This document shows positions 47,564 through 57,554 of a stretch of DNA of 64,000 nucleotides, piece by piece. The DNA lies in NCBI GenBank assembly GCA_020747015.1, contig JAGTJM010000034.1, positions 62,001 to 126,000 on the forward strand. The letters are read 5' to 3'. A program made the translations under genes and the position numbers. Each line of letters starts with the position of its first letter. Positions within the stretch are counted from its first letter, which is position 1. Source of the stretch: Pyrenochaeta sp. MPI-SDFR-AT-0127 (taxonomy: Eukaryota; Ascomycota; Dothideomycetes; Pleosporales; Cucurbitariaceae). A model generated the notes under the pieces. That model was given only the letters and a program-made list of their open reading frames with translations. It did not search any database and was not told the origin of the DNA.

Positions 47564-48630
47564 TTAATCTACTAAAAGACGTAAAGATTAAACCTATATT
47601 CTACGTTAGACTACTAGAACCAGCGGACCCTAATACGCTACTATAGACGACATTCTATTATAAACCTAAAGAAGAAAATGAATTTAAAGTGGAACGAATA
47701 CTCGACTACTATATTAAAGGACTAGACCCATACGATATAATATACCTTATTAAATAGAAAGGATACCTAGAGTCGGAAAATATATAGGAACTACGAGAAA
47801 ATCTATAGGTATATAATATAAAACTATAAGCCTACTAGAAACCTATACACTAATAAATAAATAATATAGACGAGACTACTCGATAATAACTACGAAGGGG
47901 CCTAATAAGCACACACTATAGTAAGATATTCTTAGACCTAACTTAGAGAACGAAGTACCTAAGAAGAAGTTAGCGAAGAAAACTAATAGTACTAGAATAT
48001 AGATATTTCTGGGATAATACTACGCGTCGCTAAGATACACCCGCGATAGCCACCCTAGACTCGTCTAAGGAACTAGGATCGCCTTCTAAAATACTAGGTA
48101 TAAAGGTACTCTAGTCTAACGCTAAAGTACCGGGCATTAGACTATCCTCTAGTAATAAGACTTCCTGATTTATCGCATCTACGGCCTCTAGGGCCTTAAT
48201 ATCCTCTATATACTATATCGAACTAGATAACTACTATTGCCTATAACGCTATAATAATTTCTTTTATTTCCGTAAACGATTCTTTTTCACACGAGCGGCT
48301 AGAAGGGCGTTAAGCGCTGCCTCTTCTACCTTATTAGCCTTAGCCTCCTAGCTCTCTAATCGCGTAATCTCGTTATCTAACTTAGTGAAATTAGGAACTA
48401 GCACGTTAACTAGCTTATACTTTATAACCCTATTTCGATAATAATTCCCGCATTCCTTCTTTAATAAGGATATGCAATACTCTAGATTCTTCTTCACGCA
48501 ATATTTATAAGAAACTATAGTGAGCTAACTAACGGCGTTTATACGGTTACTAGTGGCGTGACGATATTAGGTACTCTTAGAACTTATTATTAGCTTATAA
48601 GGATATAAAGGTAAGAAAGGAGGGGGATAG
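47564..48630 (+). mobile_element. truncated second gypsy body (chromodomain to polypurine tract)
   Basis: Repeats the 3' part of the full element (about 46.07-47.136 kb): chromodomain remnant, the antisense coiled-coil frame and the polypurine tract, joined directly to the end of LTR 2. Its start inside pol immediately after an LTR suggests recombination or deletion between tandem copies. Confidence 0.8.
47990..48560 (-). pseudogene. antisense coiled-coil ORF in gypsy 3' region (copy 2)
   Basis: Second copy of the frame described at 46.5-47.06 kb, with LVPNFTKLDNEITRLES and VEEAALNALLAARVKKNRL visible. It carries its own set of RIP-type stops. Confidence 0.45.
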
Positions 48631-49058
48631 TGTTACGAACCTGTAATGAGGGCTGCGGGCGCTTATAAGAAGGATAGTAGAAGGGATATAGGTATTAGAC
48701 GAGGCTAGGACTTAGGCTAATAATAACGTGTGCCCCGCGAAGTCACGTGGTCCTAGAAAGTCCTACGTTACGGGACTAGGGTACTATAGGATACTATAGG
48801 ATCCTATATAGGATCTCCTAGGATACTATAGGAATTATAGGACTACTCGAGTATATAGATAAGAGTAATGTACCCCTATAGTATATTATAATTAACCTTA
48901 AGTTATTATCGAATACTACTATTTGATACTTAGAACTACTTTAACCACTTTGTCTATCTCTACTCGCTCTCACTAGAAGCTTACTAAGAAAGGTTCCTTA
49001 GTGACACCAGCTGCTTTATATTGTAGCTACTCTACTAAGGACACCCCACCTTTTAACA
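48631..49058 (+). repeat. LTR 3
   Basis: 428 bp, TGTTACG...TTTTAACA, preceded by the same polypurine tract as LTR 2. It abuts the left inverted arm of the NLR block at 49059. Confidence 0.85.
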
Positions 49059-49458
49059 GCCTTATTCTTTAGTAAAATAGTATTCCTTTTCTATAGTATA
49101 ACTATTAAACTCTTACTACTCTATAATACTTATAATAGTATTATCTAATCTTTAGAACCTTACTATAACGCTTAGGAGTTATTACTAGCCTTATACCTAC
49201 TATCGCACGTAAATTTATATAGGGTCACTACCCTAGTTAGTACCTCTAACTAGAATAATTACTAGTCCTAGCTAGTATAAAATACCTATATAATTATTAT
49301 AGCTACTATATCTATGGCTATATAAAGTCTTAGCAAGCGAGCCGACCTTAGCCCCGCAGCCTTGCGATTTAAACCTCTAGTTAACTAACTTACCTCTTAC
49401 AGAATTCGCCACCTTATAACCCTACAGCGGGTGCGGGTCGGCCGCCCTCCCTGCTAGC
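49059..49458 (+). repeat. left 400 bp inverted arm of NLR block
   Basis: From GCCTTATTCTTTAGTAAAAT to CCTCCCTGCTAGC this matches the reverse complement of 57155-57554 end to end, with differences mostly transitions. The outer three quarters are strongly AT-shifted; the inner quarter near the gene is GC-normal. Confidence 0.88.
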
Positions 49459-49761
49459 TTAATTAGAGGAGTTTATGTGCCTCTAATAAGGCTTAAATGG
49501 TAACTCTAGAATATGTACTTCTATTTGGATCTTTCTCGAAGCTTCGCTGTGGCAAATTGCCCAGGTATAATTATATTTATCCCCGGCCTTCTATGAAATG
49601 GAGAGAATAAATAGACAACATTAACGTTAACTCACGTTGATATAAACCTTCCCAGGCCTTAGATTTAACTACTACATAATCGGCAGAGCCTTCATATCTA
49701 TACCCTTCCGATTCTAAACCCAATACCGGTTGTCGTCCAACACCCATGCTAGCGGGTTTTT
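49459..49761. other. 3' flank of the NACHT-ankyrin gene
   Basis: About 300 bp of GC-normal DNA between the left arm and the stop codon of the ankyrin half. Presumably the gene's 3' untranslated region and terminator; nothing specific seen. Confidence 0.5.
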
Positions 49762-51846
49762 CTATGAATGGAGGCGGTACGCTCGTAGCAACTTGAAAAC
49801 CGCCTTGTTGCATCTGTTTTCTGCTGCCAGCGAGAGTGGCGTCCGCCCGTCCTTGTCCTTTGCGTCGACGTCGACCTTGCCCGTGCTGAGTAGTAGCTTG
49901 ACTACCGTCTCGCATTCGTTCTCTGCTACCCAGCTCGACGCCCCTGCCGCCCACGAGAGCGGCGTCCGTCCGTCCTTATCCTTCGCATCGACGTCGATCT
50001 TACCAGTGCTGAGCAGTAGCTTGACTACCGCCTCGCGTATGTTCGTTGCTGCCCACGAGAGCGGCGTCCGTCCGTCCTTGTCCTTCGCGTTGACGTCGAC
50101 CTTGCCTGTGCTGAGCAACAGCTTGACTATCGCCTCGTATCCGTTCTCTGCTGCCCGCGAGAGCGGCGTCCGTCCGTCCTTGTCCTTCGCGTCGACGTCG
50201 ACCTTGCCTGTGCTGAGCAGTAGCTTGACTACCGCCTCGTGTCTGTTCTCTGCTGCCCGCGAGAGTGGCCTCCGTCCGTCCTTGTCCTTTGCGTCGACGT
50301 CGACCTTGCCCGTGCTGAGTAGTAGCTTGACTACCGTCTCGCATTCGTTCTCTGCTACCCAGCTCGACGCCCCTGCCGCCCACGAGAGCGGCGTCCGTCC
50401 GTCCTTGTCCTTCGTATCGATGTCGACCTTGCTAGTGCTGAGCAGCAGCTTGACTATCGCCTCGCGTATGTTCTTTGCTGCCCACGAGAGTGGCGTCCGT
50501 CCGTTCTTATCCTTCGCGTCGACGTCAACCTTGCCTGTGCTAAGCAGCAGCTTGACTACCGCCTCGCGTCTGTTCGTTGCTGCCCACGAGAGCGGCGTCC
50601 GTCCGTCCTTGTCCTTCGCGTCGACGTCGACCTTGCCTGTGCTGAGCAACAGCTTGATTATCGCCTCGTGTTCGTGCTGTGCCCCCCACCACATTAGCAT
50701 CTGTCCGCACAGAATATCCTTTGAGTCCATGTCGACTTTGCCGGTATCAATTAGCAGCTTGACTATCGCCTCGTGTCCGTTCTCTATCGCCCACCATAGC
50801 GGTGTCTGTCCGTTCTGACTATCTTTTGAGTTCACGTCGACTTTTCCCGTATCAAGCAGCATCTTGACTACCGTCTCGCGTCCGTTCCGTGCCGCCCACC
50901 ATAGTGGTGTCCGGTTGTACTGATCCTTCAAGTCAATATCAACTTTGTCTATCTCGAGCAGTAGCTTGACTACCGCCTCACGTCCATTCAATGCCGCCCA
51001 CGATAGCGGCGTCTGCCCTTTCTGATCAATCCTGTCAACATTGACCTTGCCCGTATTAAGCAGTAGCTTGACTATCACCTCGTCTCCGTTCTCTAGCGCC
51101 CACCATAGCGGCGTCTTTCTGTACTGACCATCGTTCAAATTCACATCCACCTTTTCCGTATCAAGTAGCAGCTTGACCACCGCCTCGCGTCCATTCCGTG
51201 CCGCCCACCATAGCGGTGTCTGTCCGTACCGAACATCCTTTGACTCCACATCGACCTTGCCAGTATCAAGCAGCAGCTTGACCACCGCCTCGTGTCCGTT
51301 CCGTGCCGCCCACAGGAGCGGCGTCTGTCCGTACTGACTATCCTTTGAGTCCATGTCGGCCTTGCCAGTATCAACAAGTAGCTTGACCACCGCCTCGTGT
51401 CCGTTCCGTGCCGCCCACAATAGCGGCGTCTGTTCACTCTGGTTCTTCAAATTGGCATTCAATTTACCTGAATCAATTAGAAGCTTGATAATCGTCTCAT
51501 TTCCGTTCTCAACGGCCCAAGTGAAACGCGTCCAGTAATCTTTGGCTGTCAGATTTGCTTCAAGTACCCGACTTTTAATTAGTCTGACTGACAGATTGAA
51601 TATAGTCATCTCCTGCGCTGACACATAAAATATGTGGTGTAGCCAGTATGCTTTCGCATAGGAGTAGAAGCGGAATTGTACCTCTGATATGGACTGAAAA
51701 GCTTTTCGCGCTTCTGCAAGGGTCTTGCTGATGTCGAAATCAGGCCGCTTTCTCGACCTTAATAGTTTCAAAGCAAGATTTTGGGCGGTGCTCGAAGACC
51801 CTAAAGCAGCACGAACAACACTAGATGGTGCTGACTGTATCATGAC
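49762..51846 (-). pseudogene. ankyrin-repeat half of split NACHT-ankyrin gene
   Basis: The 3' half of a STAND/NLR-like gene cut by the hAT insertion at 51847-54693. It opens with QSAPSSVVRAALG and a linker (LALKLLRSRKRPDFD..., FYSYAKAYWLHHIF) usual between NACHT and ankyrin domains. About 16 ankyrin repeats of 34 residues follow (core DGRTPLSWAA.N..EAVVKLLLSTGKVDVDAKDK) and a terminal half-repeat ending FKLLRAYRLHS. The C-terminal 7-8 repeats are nearly identical at DNA level. Two repeats carry an 8-residue insert GASSWVAE and lie exactly 429 bp apart, a segmental duplication. The frame is intact. An ATG at 51843 lies within the target duplication, but no native promoter precedes it. Confidence 0.9.
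51839..51846. repeat. target-site duplication, left copy (ATCATGAC)
   Basis: Exact 8 bp match to 54694-54701, directly abutting the hAT terminal repeat at 51847. Confidence 0.93.
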
Positions 51847-54693
51847 CAGTGTGAGGAATGGATGGATCTGAATTGGATGTGTTTGGAAAAGCCATCCAAA
51901 TCTCGGTTATCCAGATGCAGAATGGATATCCAAATCCATCCATTTCAAGGCATCGGTATAGTACGTTGCCTCCAATATCACATCCACTATCACATTCAAT
52001 ATCACATCTAATATTATATTTAATATTGTATGCAGGGGCTTAGGGGCTATCACATTTAATAATACTATCACTATATCTATAGACACCACCGCGGACCCAT
52101 TATATCTTATACTATTATCCTTTTTCTATATAACTTTCCGTACTATACGTACAAACTCTCTAAACTTCTATATTAAAAAGGGTTCTATATTATGAAGAAG
52201 GCTCAGCAAGCTTATTCTGAGCAACCTTCGTTACCGTCTTCGCCAACGTCGTCGGTAAAGTCGTCGCTAGATAGCGTTTCTGATATTGCTTCAGACATCT
52301 CAACAGAGCCAACTTTCGAGTCGGAGTGGAGCACAAAAGCGCGTACGGCCGACACCCCACTAATTGAGGGATTGAAATTCAAATACCATAGTGTTGTTTG
52401 GTCTCAACTTCCTGGCTTCAGTATTCCAATCTCGAGGCGTACGGCTAGGCTAAACTCGCCTATCTGGAAGTTTGGCGTACCAATTGAACATACCGAGACT
52501 GGCGCCCGCTGGTGGCTATGTGTCCGCTGCCATACTTCCGACCCGATTTCACGGACATGTCACGCTCATTATTACAAGGTCGACGGCGGAAGCACGAATG
52601 TAGTCGAACACATCCGCCAAGTTCACGGCAAAACTTGGAACAAGGAGAGAGAAATTATCCCTTTCAAAAGAAGGGGTATATTGGTGCCAGCAGCCTTAGA
52701 TACAAATGAGTCTCGAGAGCAAGAGATATTAAATGCGCTGGCATTGGCCTTCGATGAAACCACCTTCCAAAAGCTTCTTATTCGCTGGATTGTCTATGAC
52801 AATGTGTCATTTAGGCAGGTTGATAGTGAGCCGTTTCGCGACCTTCTTGCCTATCTCTCGCCCCGCGCAAAAGATGCAATACCTACCGCAAAGACTGTCA
52901 AAGACTGGATCATGAAAGGCTATAGGATTCACAAGGCCAAAGTCAAACAGGAGTTGCAGGATTCCGTCAGCAAGATCCACATCTCCTTCGACCTCTGGAC
53001 CTCTGGAAATTGCCTCTCGCTCAACGGCATTGTTGCTCACTTTATCAATGCGGAATTCAAGAACCAAACGATACTGCTAGCGACACCCGAGCAAACCGAC
53101 TCGCATGCGGGTACAGATATTGCGGAGCAGGTTATTTCCGTGATCAAGGACTTTGGTATTCAAGACAGACTCGGCTTTTTTGTACTGGACAATGCTTCGA
53201 GTAACGATTCGGCAATGAAAGCAATTGGAGAAGAATTTGGCTTCGATCCTGACGAGCGCCGCCTGCGCTGTGCAGGCCATATTATCAACCTTATTGCCCG
53301 CCATCTCTTATTCGGCTTCGATAAGAACCTCTTCGAATTCGAAGGGTCGGTGCCGGCGAATTTGAAGGAAGAGTTAAATCGATGGAGGCGAATAGGACCA
53401 GTTGGTAAGGCTCACAATCTAGTCGTTTGGATATACGCAAGTCCACAAAGACGAAAACGGTGGCACCAGGCCCAACTCAAATACTTCAAGTCCATTATCG
53501 ACCCAACCGAATGGAATACGATCAAAACGCGCGAGCTCCACAGAAGCAACGATACTCGCTGGAACAGCGTCTACGACGAGATCAAGATACTCCTCAAACT
53601 CCGAGCCCCTTTCGAAGACTTCTTATTATCTGAGCGCCAACGTGTCGTACGAGAGAAGTCCAAAGGACGCTGGATTCAAGACGAGGATCATTCTCGGAAT
53701 GCCATCCTAAAAGATACGCTTGATTCAGAAGACTGGGAGATCTTGACCCAGTATCAAAAACTCCTAGAGCCTTGCTGGCTTGCAACAATAGATCTTGAAG
53801 GTCGGCCAGGTGATGGCAAGTCCTGTGGGATCAGCAAAGTTCAATTTGACCTTGAATTTATTGTTGAGGAACTTACGGCCGCTTACGAACGTTACAAACA
53901 TGCATCACTAGCTACGACTGAAGGCCAATGGCACTTCGTTACGCAGATTAAACTTGCACTTGATAAAGCTGAAGAGTACTACGCAAAACTCGACGACTCA
54001 CCGGCATATCTTGCGGCTGCCGTGCTACATCCTGCCTACACCTGGAAGGTTATCGAGTCTCAATGGGCAAACAACAAGTCGTGGATTACGGCCGGCCGAA
54101 AAGAAGTCAAGTCGCTATGGAGTTCGACCTATAAGCAACTACCCGTCTTAGATGCCATGTCACCAGCAAAGAAGACTACGATACATGAACCTGATACGCT
54201 GGAGACGTTTCATAACCGCGCAAAAAGTTTGGCTAAGGCACGAAGTAACAACCAAAAAGCAGCTATCCCAGATGAGTTTGAGCGATATAGCAACCAAGAG
54301 CCAATCGAGCTTGAGTTTCCACTTGAATGGTGGCGGACTATTGGTATTAAGGAGTACCCGCATCTGGCTCAAATGGCATTCGATATTCTCTCGATTCCAG
54401 CAATGAGCGATGAGCCTGAGCGTGTATTCAGCCGAATGGGGCTCATGATCACGACCCGCCGCAACCATCTTGAGCAGCCTACGATACAAGCAGCTCAGTG
54501 TTTGCATTCTTGGGACAAGGCAAATATTATTACAATCAAAGAAACGGAGATAGCACCTATATAGCGGTAAAAAAAAACCTATAATCTCGTCTCGCATAAG
54601 TGATTTCGGATTATTCCGGAAATTTTTCCATCATCCATCCAACTACCAGTTGGCAAATGGATGCGCCGCCAAATCCATCCATTCCTCACACTG
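51847..54693 (+). mobile_element. complete hAT transposon, apparently intact
   Basis: 2847 bp with terminal inverted repeats CAGTGTGAGGAATGGATGGA at the left and its complement at the right. Subterminal copies of ATCCATCC/GGATGGAT-type motifs lie within about 120 bp of each end. Flanked by the 8 bp duplication ATCATGAC. It carries one uninterrupted transposase gene and shows no RIP bias, so the insertion looks young. It interrupts a NACHT-ankyrin gene on the opposite strand. Confidence 0.95.
52192..54564 (+). CDS. hAT family transposase
   Basis: A single uninterrupted frame of 790 residues, the usual size for an autonomous hAT transposase. The N-terminus is Ser-rich. A BED-type zinc finger follows, with CVRC (110-113) and His140/His145. 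The catalytic domain has SFDLWTSGN (Asp267), FFVLDNASSNDSAM (Asp333) and the RCAGHIINL signature (Cys360, His363). The C-terminal hATC dimerisation region (about 690-780) has WW, LSIPAMSDEPERVFSRMG and RRNHL. All key regions are intact, so the enzyme is probably active. It acts in the nucleus on the terminal repeats of its own element and of related MITEs. Codon use is normal and free of RIP. Confidence 0.95.
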   Translation: MKKAQQAYSEQPSLPSSPTSSVKSSLDSVSDIASDISTEPTFESEWSTKARTADTPLIEGLKFKYHSVVWSQLPGFSIPISRRTARLNSPIWKFGVPIEHTETGARWWLCVRCHTSDPISRTCHAHYYKVDGGSTNVVEHIRQVHGKTWNKEREIIPFKRRGILVPAALDTNESREQEILNALALAFDETTFQKLLIRWIVYDNVSFRQVDSEPFRDLLAYLSPRAKDAIPTAKTVKDWIMKGYRIHKAKVKQELQDSVSKIHISFDLWTSGNCLSLNGIVAHFINAEFKNQTILLATPEQTDSHAGTDIAEQVISVIKDFGIQDRLGFFVLDNASSNDSAMKAIGEEFGFDPDERRLRCAGHIINLIARHLLFGFDKNLFEFEGSVPANLKEELNRWRRIGPVGKAHNLVVWIYASPQRRKRWHQAQLKYFKSIIDPTEWNTIKTRELHRSNDTRWNSVYDEIKILLKLRAPFEDFLLSERQRVVREKSKGRWIQDEDHSRNAILKDTLDSEDWEILTQYQKLLEPCWLATIDLEGRPGDGKSCGISKVQFDLEFIVEELTAAYERYKHASLATTEGQWHFVTQIKLALDKAEEYYAKLDDSPAYLAAAVLHPAYTWKVIESQWANNKSWITAGRKEVKSLWSSTYKQLPVLDAMSPAKKTTIHEPDTLETFHNRAKSLAKARSNNQKAAIPDEFERYSNQEPIELEFPLEWWRTIGIKEYPHLAQMAFDILSIPAMSDEPERVFSRMGLMITTRRNHLEQPTIQAAQCLHSWDKANIITIKETEIAPI

Positions 54694-54701
54694 ATCATGA
54701 C
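54694..54701. repeat. target-site duplication, right copy (ATCATGAC)
   Basis: Exact 8 bp match to 51839-51846, directly after the right terminal repeat of the hAT element. Confidence 0.93.
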
Positions 54702-56725
54702 TGAAGGCACCCTCGTCTTGGATACCTCGGTTCCGAAAACACCGTAGCTGAGGTAAGTGACAATAATGTTCGCCATTGTCCTCTGCGCCTTTTCCGCTGT
54801 AAAGGCTATCTTGTTCAAGTCGTGAGACTCGTTGAGGAGGAATTGCTTGACGCTGTGGTGTATGAAACGGACGGTGGTCTCTTCTTCGTCGAGGGTGAGG
54901 AGGCATCCACAGCAAGCCAGCGCCGAATACATGTCGTTTGGGAGTCTGGAGGGCGTCCAGATAGTGTCTCCAGGAACTACACCGAGAGCTTCTCGCAACT
55001 CATCCGCCGTTAGGGGCCGGGAGGCCGCCACAACAAGTTCCAGTATTCGTTCCTGGTAAGACTGCCCTAATCCTCCTGATTTGTGCAGGATTCGGGAAAA
55101 AGTCTCTGAGAGGTCTTTAGGTAAGTCTGCGAGAGCATCCCGGATGGCCGCATCTGTTCTCATCTCACATAAAGACTGGATCTGGAGGGCCACCCAAAGG
55201 AACATTCCTTGCGACCCTTTTACGAGAGCATCCTGAATGTCTAGAATAAGTGTCGGGTCTCCTATAACCAGCTTTTGACTTTCTAGGCAATGATCTAGCT
55301 CCGCTTCAATAAATGCTTCAATATCCAGGTTGTCCTCCGGAATCGAGATAATCCGGGTGATCGCAAGTCGCTCAGTAAATGCCTCCAGTCCATTATTCAG
55401 CTCCAGTCGAAATGAGATTAAAAGCCTGAGTTTGAGCGACTGTTGGATCTTTTTAAGTCCTTGAGCCACTGCTTCTCTCTCCACAGGTTCACATTCGTCC
55501 AATCCATCCAGAATAAAGTACGCTTCATGGCCGGATAGGAAGCCGTGGCAGATCAATTCCAGTACTCTTTCGGTACTCTCGGTCGAACAGATCTCTTCGC
55601 ATGCTTCTGCCACCATAGAAAGGTCTGGTATCGTGCGCAGCAATTGTCGCGCCAGAGAACCAAGAATTGTCCGCGCCGTTAAACTCCTGGGGATATCATA
55701 CCTGCAAAAGAAGTATGCCACTACAACCATATCATTTCTGGCGCAAATATTAAGGTCGTCCACAATATTCGCTAACAAAACAGATTTGCCCGATCCCAGT
55801 TTGCCCGTATACAGAAGCGTGCAAGAACTAGCATAGTCTTTCCACTCCTGGTATTCGGCAAGCGACACGAATAGGGATGAATTTCCAACTTTCCGGGTCT
55901 GTTTCCACGATGTCTCATAGTCGTACTGGGAGCAAAAATCGAGCACTCGTAGATTCGCGGCTAGCTTTTGCTGGTGGGCCGTGGATTTCGAAAGTTTGCT
56001 GTATAGGGCCCTGAATCGAGAGTTCTCTTGAGCTTCAGTCAAAGTTATCTCCTCGTTTACTGAACTGGCCCAACGATGGAGGTCGGTTTGGAAAGCCTTC
56101 AAATCCGAATCGTTCAAAGCAGATGTGAATTGCCGAAAGGTCGGTTTCTCCGCGAAGGTGAATAGATGACGGCAGAGACCAACTGCCACGATGAAATATT
56201 CACAGAGCTGTGATTGCAGACTCCTCGATTGTGGATAGAGTAGGGCCATTGTTTGGTACCGTGGGGCTGAGCGACCAATGTCCATGAAAAGAGTGGACAA
56301 CTTCTCGACGTAGGATGAAAAGCTTACGATTGACTGTAGACGTATTAGTAGATAGAAGCATCAAAAGTCAAGGCACTGACGAGTAACGACATGCGCACCA
56401 GCGACCAGACGCCGCATGCGACTATGTTCTGTGAGCCCCCAACTACAACATCTCCAAGCGCAGCGAATTGCTGGACTCCCTGTAGGAAGTTTGTGAAACG
56501 GGGCCCAAAGCAACGGCCGCCAGCTTTTCTCAATATCTGACGGTCGATCTCAGCTGTAAGGCGCATCACATCGCTGGGATCTGGGGGAGAGTTGCGCGAT
56601 TGGGATTTAAGGGTGCGGAAGGTGGTTTTCTGCTTGTCTGAGAGGTCCGCTTCAAACTGGGAAACAGCTTGAGCCAAGCGAATTTCGGGCTTCAGCCGCG
56701 AAGCGTTTGTCACAACATCAGACAT
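54694..56725 (-). pseudogene. NACHT half of split NACHT-ankyrin (NLR-like) gene
   Basis: The 5' half of the split STAND gene. Inferred exons are 56725-56381 (115 codons) and 56333 onward, with a 47 bp intron containing TACTAAT. The N-terminal helical region (about 1-200) is of the kind found ahead of NACHT domains in fungi. The NACHT domain has P-loop GKLGSGKS (292-299) and Walker B LDGLDE (390-395). A winged-helix-like segment ends with VRFIHHSVKQFLL and MANIIVTYLSYGVFGTEV. The native frame breaks in codon 662 at the target duplication; as it stands, translation runs into the transposon end and stops at 54579. Such proteins are intracellular receptors linked to fungal non-self recognition and cell death; the ligand here is unknown. 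Confidence 0.9.
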
Positions 56726-57154
56726 GGTGTACTGATTTAAGCAGGGAATCGACAGAGTGTAGCAAAACTTGATGCAGTGGTTCTCATTCGGAGATTGAGA
56801 TGGAGTACGAAACTAGGCTAGATCCCAAGTGAGCAACTACCTGTGGTACTGCTTAGCGGGGCTGAGCTTACCACCTGAAGGACCCGAAGTCCAGCTTGCC
56901 TGCACCACTAATAAGTTGCAAAAGAAGTCTAGCCGGGTCCGCTATCGGAACCTGATAGATGAGGTGGTGGGAAGAGTTAAAATGTTGGTGCCTAGGCTGA
57001 GAATAGCTGAGATGTTGTGGGCTAATTTGAAGGTGGCGGGCGATTGCACAGCCTACAGTGTGGCGCAGTAAGGCTAACATGTGAGGCTAACATGCGGGAT
57101 TAGCCGAAGGCGATTTTGCAACGCACCAAATGAAGAGACGAACACCTTTGTGAC
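56726..57154. other. promoter region of the NACHT-ankyrin gene
   Basis: About 430 bp of GC-normal DNA between the gene's ATG (minus strand, 56725) and the right inverted arm. Short frames inside it look like chance. GAGGCTAACATG occurs as a near-tandem pair near 57072-57092. Confidence 0.45.
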
Positions 57155-57554
57155 GCTAGCAGGGAGGATGGCCGAACCGCTCCTGCTACACCCTTATGAG
57201 GTGGCGAATTCTGTAAGAGGTAAGTTGATTAACTAGAGGTTTAAATCGTAAGGCTGCGGGGCTAAGGTTAGCTCGCTTACTAAGACTTTATACAGCTATA
57301 GATATAGTAGCTCTAATAATTATATAGGTATTTTACACTAGCTAGGACTAGTAATTATTCTAGTTAGAGGTACTAACTAGGGTAGTAACCCTATATAAAT
57401 TTACGTGCGATAGTAGGTATAAGGCTAGTAATAACTCCTAAGCGTTATAGTAAGGTTCTAAAGATTAGATAATACTATTATAAGTATTATAGAGTAGTAA
57501 GAGTTTAATAGTTATACTATAGAAAAGGAATACTATTTTACTAAAGAATAAGGC
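57155..57554 (-). repeat. right 400 bp inverted arm of NLR block
   Basis: Reverse complement of 49059-49458. The inner end near 57155-57250 is GC-normal; beyond about 57300 it is strongly AT-shifted. It ends at ACTAAAGAATAAGGC. Confidence 0.88.

Noticed and set aside
40840..49068. GCCTTACTCC before LTR1 and GCCTTATTCT after LTR3 as a 10 bp target duplication
   Set aside because: Gypsy duplications are 4-6 bp, the nearest 5 bp do not match, LTR1 and LTR3 come from different subfamilies, and GCCTTA is common in this RIP DNA.
49780..50700. Regular DNA repeats resembling a CRISPR array
   Set aside because: Period is 102 bp with no unique spacers, and it codes for ankyrin repeats on the minus strand of a eukaryotic gene.
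49730..50818. Long plus-strand frame of 362 codons over the ankyrin region
   Set aside because: It is the antisense shadow of the near-identical ankyrin repeats: the Ser/Leu-rich repeats (RPSLSFASTSTLPVLSSSLT) merely mirror the sense repeats.
54579..54693. Apparent C-terminus GWIWRRIHLPTGSWMDDGK of the NACHT protein
   Set aside because: These residues are read from the hAT terminal repeat, not from the native gene.
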